Positions 30,582 through 40,667 of a DNA stretch of 64,000 nucleotides are shown here, piece by piece. Under the pieces are notes generated by a model. The model was not told where the DNA came from and ran no database searches. It was given only the letters and a program-made list of their open reading frames with translations. The stretch lies in contig JAQMWT010000498.1 in NCBI GenBank assembly GCA_029834535.1, positions 59,738-123,737 of the forward strand. Direction: 5' to 3'. The DNA is from Chrysophaeum taylorii (taxonomy: Eukaryota > Sar > Pelagophyceae > Pelagomonadales > Pelagomonadaceae). How positions within the stretch are numbered: position 1 is the first letter of the stretch; the number at the start of each line of letters is the position of its first letter. Both the position numbers and the translations under genes were made by a program.

Positions 30582-32651
30582 ATGGAGGCGGAGGTGCGCA
30601 AGAATCCGTACTCGGTGCGCGCGTGGCTCGGTTTGGTCGGGGAAACGAAGGGGTTTGGTGCGCGGCGCGTCGCGTACGAGCGCGGGGTGAGGTTTCTGCC
30701 GCGGAGCTTCAAGCTTTGGATGTCGTACTTGGACGAGTTTGAGGATGCGGTTCGGTCGCCGGTGTCCAAGCGCGCGGAGATCTTATTAGGAACGTACGAA
30801 CGCGCGCTCGTGCACCTCCACAAGATGCCGCGGATTTGGTTGCAGTACCTCGGCGCGTTGCGTCGGTTTGGTTTCGTGGGGAAGGCGCGCGAGGCGTTCG
30901 ACGCTTGTCTCCGAGCGCTGCCGATCACGCAGCACGAACTCGCGTGGCCAGAGCACATCGAGTTCGCGACCCAGATGGAGAGCCAGGGTATTATCGCGTA
31001 CCGGCGGTACGTGATGTTCGACCCCGCGCAACGAGAGGGGTTTGTGGAGTACTTGTTGAAGATAGGGCGCAGAGACGACGCGGCCCGGGAGCTCGCGAAA
31101 TGCGCGGAGGACGACGAGGCGAGGTTCGCCAAGAGCAAGCACCAGCTGTGGATGAAACTGATCGACATCGCCTCGGGCGACAACGTCGACGCGATGATCC
31201 GGTCGGGGTTGTCCCGGTTCACGGATCAAGTTGGGTTGTTGTGGTGCAAGCTCGCGAGCTACCACGTCCGAAACGGCGACTTCGAGGCGGCGCGCGACAC
31301 GTACGACGAGGCGGCGCGCACGGTGCTGACGGTGCGCGACTTTTCGATCGTGTTCGACGCCTACACGAAATTCGAGGAGTCGGTGATTTCGGCGACGCTG
31401 CGGCTCGGGGATGACGTCGAGTTTTTGTTGGCGCGCCTCGAGCGTCTCGTCTCGGATAGACCGCTCTTGTTGTCGTCGGTCGTGCTGCGCCAGAATCCGC
31501 TCAACGTTGCCGAGTGGCACGCGCGCGCGGCCTTGTTCCCGGACGACGGCGCGAAGCGTCTCGAGACCTACGCGGAGGCCGTGAAGACGGTCAAGGACCC
31601 CAAACAGTCGCGTTCGCTTTGGATCGCTATGGCTCGCGAGTACGACGACGACCTCGAGAACGCGAGGATCGTCTTCGGCCGCGCGCTCGAGAACAAGGTC
31701 AACGTCTATTGCGCGTGGGCCGAGATGGAGCTCGAGCACGACCAGTTCGACGCCGCGCTCGAGGTCGTGACGCGAGGCCTCCCCGAGCGGAATTCTCGGG
31801 TCTGGGCGCTCTACCTCGACCTCGAGGAGTCGTTGGGCACGTTCGCGACCGCCAAGGCCGCCTACGAGCGCGCGCTCGACCTCAAGGTCGCGACCCCGCA
31901 GACGGTACTGCATTTTGCCGACTTTCTGCAAGACCGAAACTACGTCGAGGACATGTACAAGGCCTTCGAAAAAGGCCTCGCCCTCTTCGACTGGCCCCAC
32001 TCGAGAGACTTGTGGTTAGAGTATCTGTCGCGCGCCCCGAGTACCGGGGGGAACGAACGCGTGCGGGACCTCTACGAGCAGGCCCTGGCCGCCTTTCCCT
32101 CCAAGCACAGGAAGGACATCTACGTGCGCTACGCCCAGTTCGAGGAGCAGCGCTCGATTCGGCGAGCCCTCGACGTCTACGAGAGGGCGGCGACCGAGCA
32201 CGCGACGTTCGAAGCTTTTTGCCTCTGGATTCTGAAAATTGAAAAGTATCTGGGCCCGACCAAGGCGCGACCCGTCTACGAAAAGGCCATCAAGGAGCTC
32301 GACGACGACCAAAATGCGAAACGAATGTGTTTGCGCCTGGTCAACTTGGAACTGAAGCTCGGCGAGATCGATCGAGCCAGAGCCGTATTAGCGCACGGCT
32401 CGCAGTTCGCGCCAACCGACGACGCCTACTGGCACCGCTGGCGCGACTTCGAGGTCGCGCACGGCAACGAGGACACCTTCAGGGACATGCTCCGCATCAA
32501 GCGGTCTGTGGAAACCAAACACTCGATAGCCTACCACGGAACTCGAGAAGAAGAGCGCGACGACGCGGTAGCCCAAAAGCGAACGCGAGACGAGGCTCCG
32601 ACCAACATCCAAGCCCTCGAGCAGCAAGCAATTCAACAAGATACCTCTTCC

Positions 32652-32683
<32 letters not shown>

Positions 32684-32764
32684 AAGACCGCGCCTCGAGC
32701 GCCAGGATGCTCCGGAGGCAGTCCCCCAAGCTCGTCGCGCCGATCCCAACGAAATCGACCTGGA

Positions 32765-32799
<35 letters not shown>

Positions 32800-32924
32800 G
32801 CGAGGTGCAACTTCAGAAAAAAACCGTCCCTCAGGCCGTTTTCGGGGGGCTCCAACAGCAACAACAACAGCTTGAAGAGGGAGAGCCAGTCGGCGCCCTC
32901 GCCCGTTTCAAGAAGAAGTCATGA
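30582..32924 (+). CDS. SYF1: Pre-mRNA splicing factor SYF1/XAB2 (HAT repeats)
   Basis: 780 aa, intronless. The start EAEVRKNPYSVRAWLGLV is followed by consecutive HAT (half-a-TPR) repeats: FLPRSFKLWMSYLDEF, RIWLQYLGALRRFGFVGKAR, LRQNPLNVAEWHARAALF, VNVYCAWAEMELEHDQFDAA and FLQDRNYVEDMYKAFEKGLA. The EWH..A.LF and FEKG.ALF.WP signatures are SYF1/XAB2. The protein is a scaffold of the Prp19/NTC complex in catalytic spliceosomes. The tail is low-complexity: an Asn run from (AAC) repeats at 32656-32682 and an Asp run at 32763-32792. Confidence 0.93.
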
Positions 32925-33190
32925 CGCGACACAAAGTAATGGAGTCGAGTCGGTCGTCCGTGGCGCGTCTAGGCCACGGGTGCGGCGGAGACTCTCCTGT
33001 CCTCTCATCGCGCTACAAGAAATAGCCCATCGCGGGTCGAGCGACGGTCGCGGAGTGAGTGCGGAGGAGCCGCATACGCGTTCCTAGGCAGATCTAAGAT
33101 GACCCAAGCTGGGGCGAGGCCATCAGCCGGACCCCAAACAAGGGTTTGTAGTAATCTGTGGTGGACTTAATAGAAAAGCCTCGTGTGACT

Positions 33191-34180
33191 ATGAGTCGTG
33201 CGGCGGTTGTCTTGGCGTGCTGCCTCCTCGCGTCCGCCGAGGAGGTTCTCGTCGCATGGATCCGCGAGGGCGGTGGTTTCGTGAGCGAATTCCAGGTGAT
33301 GGAAGAGCGGGGGGGCGTCCGGGGAATATTTGCGACAACGGAAATCGCGGAGGGAGCGCTTCTCGCGCGGATTCCGTGGTCACATCTCTTCGCCGACGAG
33401 AACATGTGCGAGGCCATCGGGCGCCTTCGGCACGAGATCCAGCTCGGGAACGCCTCGCACTACTTTCCGTACATCGCGAGCATGGCCGCGTACGAGCCTT
33501 CGATGCCGTTTCTGTGGCACCCTTCGGCCCTCGACGCCGTCGCGAGATTGCCCCCGCGGGACTGGACGCGTCATTCGCGGTGGTATCTCGAGAGTTGCGG
33601 TCCTATAGACGATGCTGTGACGCGCCGGGCGCTCGAACTCTATTTGGCGCGGTCCGCCGGAAATCCCCGGGGCTTTTTGTTTTGTCCCGTGTACGACCAC
33701 TACAACCACCGGAACGGAAAGTGGCATAACACGCGCGTCGAGGTCCTGTGGGGCGAGGCCATGTCGGTCTACGCGTCGCGTCGGGTGGCCCAAGGCGAGG
33801 AACTCTTTAACTCGTACGGCGAGGGCACGGCCGCCATCTTCCGCGATTACGCCTTCGTCGAGCAGGTCCCCCAGGTCTGGGACCTCCAAGGCCACGAGTT
33901 CGTGCTGGCGGACGAGGGTACTGATGGTGATCTCGTCGTCGAGTGGCGCACGAAGAGGCCGTCGAGCCTCGAGGACTTCGACCACGCTCTCGCCCCCGTC
34001 ACCTTGGAGCTCGACGCGTTCGGAGGTCCGGACCCACGTCTCCTCGAGACCGAGATTAGGTATGCGCGCGAGATTCGACTGGCCTTGGGTTACCAGCAGG
34101 CCATACGCCAGGCCATCCACCACGCGAGGCGCGACATCCTCGTTTTTTTTCTTCAACAAGCCGCCCGCGACGACCTCTGA
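33191..34180 (+). CDS. SET-domain protein with an N-terminal signal peptide
   Basis: 329 aa from the ATG at 33191. The first 18 residues (MSRAAVVLACCLLASAEE) are a signal peptide, unusual for this family. The SETD3/Rubisco-LSMT-type SET core follows: RGIFATTEIAEGALLARIPW, an inserted helical part, VYDHYNHRNGKWHNTRVEV (the DxxNH motif of the class), then ASRRVAQGEELFNSYGEG (GEExxxSYG) with AdoMet- and Tyr-site residues intact. It is probably a protein lysine or histidine N-methyltransferase working in the secretory pathway or, if the start is bipartite, in another organelle. No Rubis-subs-bind domain is obvious at the C-terminus. Confidence 0.8.
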   Translation: MSRAAVVLACCLLASAEEVLVAWIREGGGFVSEFQVMEERGGVRGIFATTEIAEGALLARIPWSHLFADENMCEAIGRLRHEIQLGNASHYFPYIASMAAYEPSMPFLWHPSALDAVARLPPRDWTRHSRWYLESCGPIDDAVTRRALELYLARSAGNPRGFLFCPVYDHYNHRNGKWHNTRVEVLWGEAMSVYASRRVAQGEELFNSYGEGTAAIFRDYAFVEQVPQVWDLQGHEFVLADEGTDGDLVVEWRTKRPSSLEDFDHALAPVTLELDAFGGPDPRLLETEIRYAREIRLALGYQQAIRQAIHHARRDILVFFLQQAARDDL

Positions 34181-34218
34181 AAGGAGTAGTAGTATTGTGA
34201 AGGAGTAGTAGTATTGTA
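34181..34218. repeat. 19-bp tandem duplication between two genes
   Basis: AAGGAGTAGTAGTATTGTG at 34181-34199 is repeated at 34200-34218 with a final A. It fills most of the 56-bp gap between the SET gene stop and the next ATG. Confidence 0.9.
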
Positions 34219-34236
34219 ACCGCCGCCGCCGGATGC

Positions 34237-35745
34237 ATGTTTTTCGTAAGTGTTTCGGGGGTGGTGGTGGTGGTGTTCAGCAGTGTGTTGTTGGTCAGCC
34301 GGGCAAGCCTCGAAACGTGCACCAGGGAGTGCGGATTGCCCGAGCGCGAGGGGTATTGTCCCGTGCGGTCGGCGCCGACGCAGGTGTTTGACGGGCGCGA
34401 TGGGGTCGACGTGGAATTCGACCTCGCGAATCGGTCGCTCAACTTTAGCCTCTGCAACCAGACGAACTTCTCGACGCTCGGGTTTCACTGGTGGAGCGTC
34501 ACGGGGCAGGGATACTCGACCCAAGGTGGAAGCATCGAGAGGTTATCTTCGGGAGTCGGGCGGGCGTTGAACGCGTCCGAGTCGACGCCGGGCGTCGTAG
34601 TACTCGCAGACCTCAACACTTCGTTTTCGTATTACGGTCATCCCGTCCGCGCGTTTTACGTTCTCACGAGCGGCGTCGTTGGCATGGATACCTCGGATAT
34701 CGAGTCGCCCACCAACTTGGAGCGATTCTTGAGATTTTTTTATTGGCCGAACCTCGTCGCGTGCGTTCTGTGCTCGACGACGACGACGCCCGACGAATCG
34801 CGGGTCTTTTTCGACCTGCGGGACAAGGGCACGATCGACGAACGCGTCGTGCTCTCGTTTGCGCCCGCCGAGGATGCGACGCCCTCGTACCAGGCTTCGT
34901 TTTACGCGCGAACGAATCGGATACAATTCTCGTGGTTCGACGTCTCGCTCGAGAACACGAGCGCCGTCGTCGGCTTGTCCCACGGCACCACGCCCGAATG
35001 GAAAGCCCTCGCCTACGACGCCCTCGATTTGTCCTCGTCGATCGGCTGCGTTCGTGCGGAAAACTGCACCGTCGAGACGGAAGTCCGTCCCGTCGGCAGG
35101 ACGCGCCCGCCAGACGCGAGGCCTTATCCCTGGGCCATCGCCCCTGCCTACAACCCCCATCCTCAATTCTGCCACCTCGGCTGCTCGTACTACTACACCA
35201 ACTGGACCCTCCTCGGATGCCGCGCGGCCTGCGACGCGTTCTACGACTACGACGTATCGACCGAGTACAGCGACCGGGCCGAGGTCGCGCGACGCGAGTG
35301 CTACGACGGCTGCCGAATTGGAAATTTGAGGTGTCAACCCGGCTCTTTTTGCTTCACCGGCATCATGCGCTCGTGTCCGCCCGGCAAGTACCGCGACCAG
35401 GACTACCACCACGTCACGCGCTGCGACGACTGCCCCCACGGCCGGTATCGCGAGATATCCGGAGGCCGCTACCTCGAAAGCTGCGACAAGTGCGATATTG
35501 GCCGCTACAACACGCTTCGCGGCTCGAGTTCAAAGGACGCCTGCGTCCTCTGCCCCCCCGGTCGCTTCGCCAACGAGCCGGGGATGCAACAGTGCAAGTG
35601 CACGCACCACTACGACGGCGTCTTCGACCTCACGCCGGATAGCCGCGTCATTTACCCCGAGTGCGGTCCGGAAGACTACCTCGATGACACGCTTCGCCCG
35701 GAGCTCCACTCGATCGACTACTCCCCGCGCACCACCTATCCGTGA
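34237..35745 (+). CDS. Secreted Cys-rich protein with ephrin-receptor-like (GCC2/GCC3) repeats
   Basis: 502 aa. MFFVSVSGVVVVVFSSVLLV is a signal peptide. An N-terminal domain of about 250 aa has several N-x-S/T sites (ANRSLNFS, NQTNFS, LNTSFSYYG) and a lectin-like beta-rich look. The C-terminal 200 residues contain repeated Cys motifs of the GCC2/GCC3 or TNFR/ephrin-receptor kind: SCPPGKYRDQ, DDCPHGRYREISGGRYLESC, CDIGRYNTLRGSSSKDAC and CPPGRFANEPGMQQCKC. These are usual in algal and ciliate surface proteins. There is no membrane anchor after the signal. The function is unknown. Confidence 0.7.
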   Translation: MFFVSVSGVVVVVFSSVLLVSRASLETCTRECGLPEREGYCPVRSAPTQVFDGRDGVDVEFDLANRSLNFSLCNQTNFSTLGFHWWSVTGQGYSTQGGSIERLSSGVGRALNASESTPGVVVLADLNTSFSYYGHPVRAFYVLTSGVVGMDTSDIESPTNLERFLRFFYWPNLVACVLCSTTTTPDESRVFFDLRDKGTIDERVVLSFAPAEDATPSYQASFYARTNRIQFSWFDVSLENTSAVVGLSHGTTPEWKALAYDALDLSSSIGCVRAENCTVETEVRPVGRTRPPDARPYPWAIAPAYNPHPQFCHLGCSYYYTNWTLLGCRAACDAFYDYDVSTEYSDRAEVARRECYDGCRIGNLRCQPGSFCFTGIMRSCPPGKYRDQDYHHVTRCDDCPHGRYREISGGRYLESCDKCDIGRYNTLRGSSSKDACVLCPPGRFANEPGMQQCKCTHHYDGVFDLTPDSRVIYPECGPEDYLDDTLRPELHSIDYSPRTTYP

Positions 35746-35910
35746 GACTCACTGTCTGACTGACGGACTGACGGACTGACTGACGACCAAAAAAAAAAAA
35801 AAATCCCCCCCCTTGGAGCCTTGGTACTACTTACTCTCTCTCTCGTGTGTGGTGCAACGGACGTGACAAGAAGAAGAAAGAAAACACTCGATCCATCCTC
35901 AAAAAAGACG

Positions 35911-38900
35911 ATGACGACGACGCGACGACGACAAGCTCTCGGTTGTTGCATATGCGTGATGGCGGTGATCAACGTGGGCGTGGTCCGGTGGGTCGCGGGG
36001 TGCATGCTTCGCGGCGGCTGGTCTTGCTCCAAGACAAACTACGGCGACAACATTGGAGGGGTCGACATGGAATGGCGCCTCGCATACCCTGCCATCGACG
36101 TGGTGTACACCTGGGTGAACGGAAGCGATCCTCGATGGCGCGAATCAAAGGAGAGACACCTGCGACAGCGGCGGCATTTGCTGTGGGACGACGACTACGC
36201 GGCGATGCGAGCGAGCCTCGACGACGAAGTATTCGCGCGGTACGATCAGCAGCAGCAGTACCCGACGTACGACGACTACGGCGCGGCGGCGTCGCGCGAC
36301 TACGACGACGACGACGACGACGACGTCGAAGAAGAAGAGAATCGGGTGGTGGTGGTGGTGGAGGCCGTGAACGCAACCAACGCGACGACATCGTCGACGA
36401 CGAACGCGAGCGGCGTCGTCGTCGACGCGGAGGACGACTCGGCGTCGGAGAGCCGGTACCGCGATTCCGAGGAACTGCGATACTCGCTCCGGTCGCTCGA
36501 GCGATTCGCACCGTGGGTGCGCAAGGTGTACATCGTGACCGACAATCAGATTCCGTACTGGCTGAATCTGGAGGACCCAAAGCTCGAGATGGTGCCGCAC
36601 GCGGCCATCTTCAAAGAAAAACGGTCGCTCCTGCCCGTATTCTCGTCTCCGGCGATCGAGTCGCAACTCCACCGGGTGCCCGGCGTGTCGCGGCGGTTCG
36701 TGTACTTCAACGACGACGTGATGCTAGGGGCGCCGACCTTCCCGGAGGATTTCGTCAAGCTGAACGGCGCTCCGCGCGTCTATTTGGCGTGGGAGGCGCC
36801 CAAGTGCAACGACGGATGCCAGGACGCGTGGATCGGCGACGGCACGTGCGACGTCGCGTGCAACGTTTCGAGTTGCGATTTCGATTTTCCCGACTGCGAG
36901 GGAGTCAGCGAGCTCTCGGCCAAAGGAGCGCGGCGAGCGGGGTACCGCCCCCCGCCCGCGAGGGGAACGTCCGCGGCGAAACGTTCGACGTCGAAACGAC
37001 AGCCGACGCCAAAGAAGTGCGCGCCGAGCTGCGTGCGAACGTGGTTGGGCGATGGCAGCTGCGACGACAAGTGCGACGTCGCGTCGTGTTTGTTCGATCT
37101 CGGCGACTGCAAGGGCCCGGGGTCTCTGGGGGCCGCGCCTCCCGGCGCGAGGCGCGTCGACGTGCCGCTCGGATCGTTCGGCGCCGCGCTCAACATCTCG
37201 GACGAGTATTCGGGCGGCGAGGACGACGTCGTGCGCGCCGAAATTTTCGACGACCACGACCTCGTCACCGAGGCCTTCGTGCTGCGGAGACCGAGGCTCC
37301 TCGTGCTCCTCGTGGACCCCATCGCCGCGCGTCGGCTCGCCGCTCGAAAGCGAAAGGAAGAGGCGGCGGCCGCCAATTGGACGGTCCGCCTCGAGGTGTG
37401 GCGAAACGTCGACGAAACCACCGGAATTGAAACCAACGCGACCGAGTTCGCCGTCGACTTTTTTATTCTCGACAACGAATCTACTACGCCGAAAACCGAG
37501 AAGAAGAAGAAGACCGGCTATCTTACCGGGAATACCAAGCTCGGCGCGGCCTCGTGCGCGACCGAGGCCGTCCCCGCGCTCGCCGTCGGGTCGCGATGGA
37601 CGGTCGAGGTCGACGCACCTCGCGGTGCTGACTACGACGTGATAGAGCTCGTCTCGGTCGCGGCACACAACCGGATCGCGACCTCGAAGACGTTTGCGAG
37701 CGAGCCGGCGACGAGCGCGAGCCTCCGCGCCCCTCTGGACGCGTTCGTAGTCGAAAACCTCGACGGGACTCTCCTTCTCGAGATCGCCGTGCCGGGCGAA
37801 CCCTCCTGGGACCGCGCGGGCGGCGGCAATGCGACAAACGCGTCTCGGATCGTCGAGACCTGGAAGAGGCGATTTATCGAAAAGAATACGGTCTCGAGGT
37901 CGGTCTCCCTTTTTGTTTCCGGCGCGCTCTTCGTCGTCCCTCGGAACGCTTCGGACACCACCGACGCCGTCGCCTGTTCTGCCTTCTCCGTCGACACGCT
38001 CGACTTCAAGCACGTGTTTGACGACGACGAGGACAACCATAACAACAACAACTCGACGCGAAGACGACGACGACGACGGCGGCGGCGGCGGCGGCTTCTA
38101 TTGGACACTTACGGAGAATCTCTGGCGCGCGTGAACCGGATGTACACCAAGCGGTACGGCAAGACAGAGTACAGCCAACCTCGGCGCGTCCCGGCCCACA
38201 TGCCACACATGATCGACACGAAGATCGTCGAGGAAATGCAGCGCGAGTGGCACGACGAATGGCGCGAGACCGCCGGCAACCGGTTCCGCTCGGGGACCGA
38301 CATGCAGTACGCGTTCGCGTATTTCCACTACGTAATGAGCAAGGCTAAAACGGCAAAACCCGACTTTGATAAGCTCTGGGCCGACGAGATCGACACCAAC
38401 GGCGACGGCGTGCTCGACGGCAACGAGATGATTACCCTCGCGAGCCTCTCGAAAGGTAAGGAGCCCGACGACGACTACGTCCAACGAGTCTACGACTGCG
38501 TCGCGACCGCCTTTTCTATGAAGAAATGGCTCGGGTTCTATTTCAAACCTCATCATCAGAAGAGCGAACGGCAGCGCCGATGGGAGCGGCGTTCGCGCGT
38601 CGCGACCCTCGAGTCGACGAAACGATGCGACTTCGTTGTCGACGGCGTCGCGACGCACGCGAAAAAACGCGAAGAGAAACGCGCGCAGAATTACGTCGTC
38701 GAACCCAACCTCAACGAGGTCGCGTTTGAGATGCTGGGGGACGACTACAATTCGACCAAGTCACAGCTCGATTCGATCCGCGCGCGCCGAGTCAAGTTCA
38801 TCTGCGTCAACGACAACATCGATCGAATGACCCCCCAACTCTTTGGTCTCCTGCGCGACTTCTTCGAGGCCTACTATCCGAAAAGGTCGAGGTTTGAGCT

Positions 38901-39154
38901 TCCGGAGGGCGTCGTCAACAAACATCTTCGCTTGGAAGATCTCAGGCGCGAACAGTGGCTCCGACGCCTCTTCTTTCTCCTCGGCACCGTCCTGCTCGTA
39001 GTCCCTCTCGTGAGTAGAGTTCTTAGCGACTCACTACTTTGGTAAACAACTTCCCACGCAGCTCCTCTTCCTCGGGACACCCTTCACTTTTTTCGCGCAG
39101 CCCTCCTCGACCGCCGCCGCACCCGCGGACGACAGCAGGCAAAAGGCCGAGTGA
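35911..39154 (+). CDS. GNPTAB: GNPTAB-like UDP-GlcNAc:lysosomal-enzyme phosphotransferase (Stealth family)
   Basis: Exons 35911-39009 and 39062-39154 give 1063 aa. The 52-nt intron (39010-39061, GTGAGT...CGCAG) extends the C-terminal membrane segment (LLVVPL then LLFLGTPFTFF). The N-terminus has a membrane anchor (residues 10-30). Stealth CR1 is IDVVYTWVNGSDPRW (about 62) and CR2 is SEELRYSLRSLERFAPWVRK with VYFNDDVMLG. Two LNR/Notch modules with the D.GWC-like Cys pattern lie near 296 and 368. CR3 is near 740 (RVPAHMPHMIDTKIVEEMQ), an EF-hand near 823 (DEIDTNGDGVLDGNEM) and CR4 near 960 (VKFICVNDNIDRM). This is the full GNPTAB order and builds mannose-6-phosphate-type tags or other phosphodiester glycans in the Golgi. 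Confidence 0.92.
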
Positions 39155-39676
39155 TGAGACCGTTCTCCGCCGCCGCCGTCGGCCGTCGCGTGGCCGGCGG
39201 AAGGTTCCGCCGTCGTATTATTATCCGCCGTCGTATTATTATCCGCCATCGTATTATAATCTTTCGCCTCTTCTAGCTAGTATATAATCTGCTCTCCCCC
39301 GCGGCGCGGCGCGGCTGGCTTCGACGCTCCTCGTCGTGGAACCGGGCTCTGATGATGCCCTCGACTTCTTCTTCTTCGCACCCGTATTTATACAACAAAA
39401 GTGCTGCTCGGAGCTGCTCTGGAGATGGATGGCTCTAAGCTATAGGAGGGGGCGGCTCCCTCGGCCTTCCGGCCCCTCTCCCCCCTGTTCTATTGTCTTT
39501 CGACCGCTCCCTCGAGCAGGCATGAGAACGCGAAGGTGGAGGATCAAGCAGCGGTGACGCAAGAAAGAGTTATTTATTTAAACGGAAAATGGAACAGAGA
39601 AGCGGAAAGAATTTTCGCCGCTCTCGCGGCGTCATAAAAACCGCCGGCTTCGAAAAACCCTAATTTTTTATTCCTG
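39155..39676. other. Intergenic with 18-bp triple repeat
   Basis: 522 bp. An 18-bp unit starting CCGCCGTCGTATTATTAT is present three times at 39207-39260. No gene is seen. Confidence 0.6.
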
Positions 39677-40606
39677 ATGGCTTCGGGAATTGATGCAGCC
39701 AAGGGATTCGCACAGGATGAGCTCGTGGTGCGCGCCGAGGTGCACGAGGGGTGGTCGCGTGAGTTTGGGACCCGCGTCCTCGAAGGGTATCGGCAGTTCC
39801 TCGTCCTGACGTCGAGCGTCGGAGAGACAGCCAAGCTCGTTGCCCCTCCTTTGATCGATAGATTGTGGCGGCTCCACGTCCTCGACACGCGGCGGTATGT
39901 TCCGGAGTGCGAACGGTGGTTCGGCAAAGTGTTCCACTACGATCTTGGCGGCTCGGGGGACGTGACCACCACCAAGGCTGTCCTGCGGGTCCGATACCCG
40001 TCGTTCGACAGAGAGGTTTGGGCGTTCGACCGGAAGCGACCAAGAGAAGATGCTCAGGTCTGCGTCTTGATCGAAGGTCCGGACTTGAAAGCGAGGAAAT
40101 GCGTCGTCTGGAAAGACGAGCCTCTCTACGACTCTGTCGCGCGGCTCTTCGAAAATGAACCGCTACGCCGCTGGAGGCTCGCGTGCGAAGGCTACGCCGT
40201 CGACCCAAAGCTGACGGTCCAGGAAGCGAACGGAGTTTTAACCGACGTGTACGGCGACGACGCCCCACAGATCGCCGACGGGGTCCTTCTCGCGCTCGAG
40301 CCTGAAGATCCCGACACCTTTGTGATCGGGATTCGATCGGCGAGCAATCCCGAGGAGAATCCCGAACTCTGCACCTTCAACGTCACCACGTGCCACTCCT
40401 TTCAAACCATATTGCCCCATCTCAAGCGAGACGACCAGGACCTCAAGCTCTTCCTCGAGGGCCAGCCTGTCGACCCTACCCTTACGATTGCCGAGTTGAA
40501 TGCCAACTGGACCCTCTCTCTCGGCGACGCCGCCGCGCTCATCCAACCCGACACCATCCTCGACGCATTCCCCCTTTCCAAACTCAAGAAAACCTCTTCT
40601 CCCTAA
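39677..40606 (+). CDS. Protein with GRDP-like N-terminus and two ubiquitin/SUMO-like domains
   Basis: 309 aa. Residues 35-100 contain EGYRQFLVLTSSVGETAKLV, then LIDRLWRLHVLDTRRYVPEC and WFGKVFHYDL. This fits the (V/I)D..W..H.LDT..Y..DC motif found in glycine-rich-domain-protein-like (GRDP) modules of plants and algae. Two domains follow, near 125-205 and 225-295, each with a SUMO/Rad60-like strand pattern (RLACEGYAVDPKLTVQEANG; DLKLFLEGQPVDPTLTIAEL with GDAAALI). The second has the F..DG.....T...L layout of ubiquitin-like folds. No diglycine end is present, so it is not a conjugated modifier. It may be a proteasome or SUMO pathway adaptor; that is inference. Confidence 0.6.
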   Translation: MASGIDAAKGFAQDELVVRAEVHEGWSREFGTRVLEGYRQFLVLTSSVGETAKLVAPPLIDRLWRLHVLDTRRYVPECERWFGKVFHYDLGGSGDVTTTKAVLRVRYPSFDREVWAFDRKRPREDAQVCVLIEGPDLKARKCVVWKDEPLYDSVARLFENEPLRRWRLACEGYAVDPKLTVQEANGVLTDVYGDDAPQIADGVLLALEPEDPDTFVIGIRSASNPEENPELCTFNVTTCHSFQTILPHLKRDDQDLKLFLEGQPVDPTLTIAELNANWTLSLGDAAALIQPDTILDAFPLSKLKKTSSP

Positions 40607-40667
40607 GTCCATGGAGCAGAGTACTACCGGCGGCGGTGTCCCAGCACAGGATCAAAATAAACCAATA

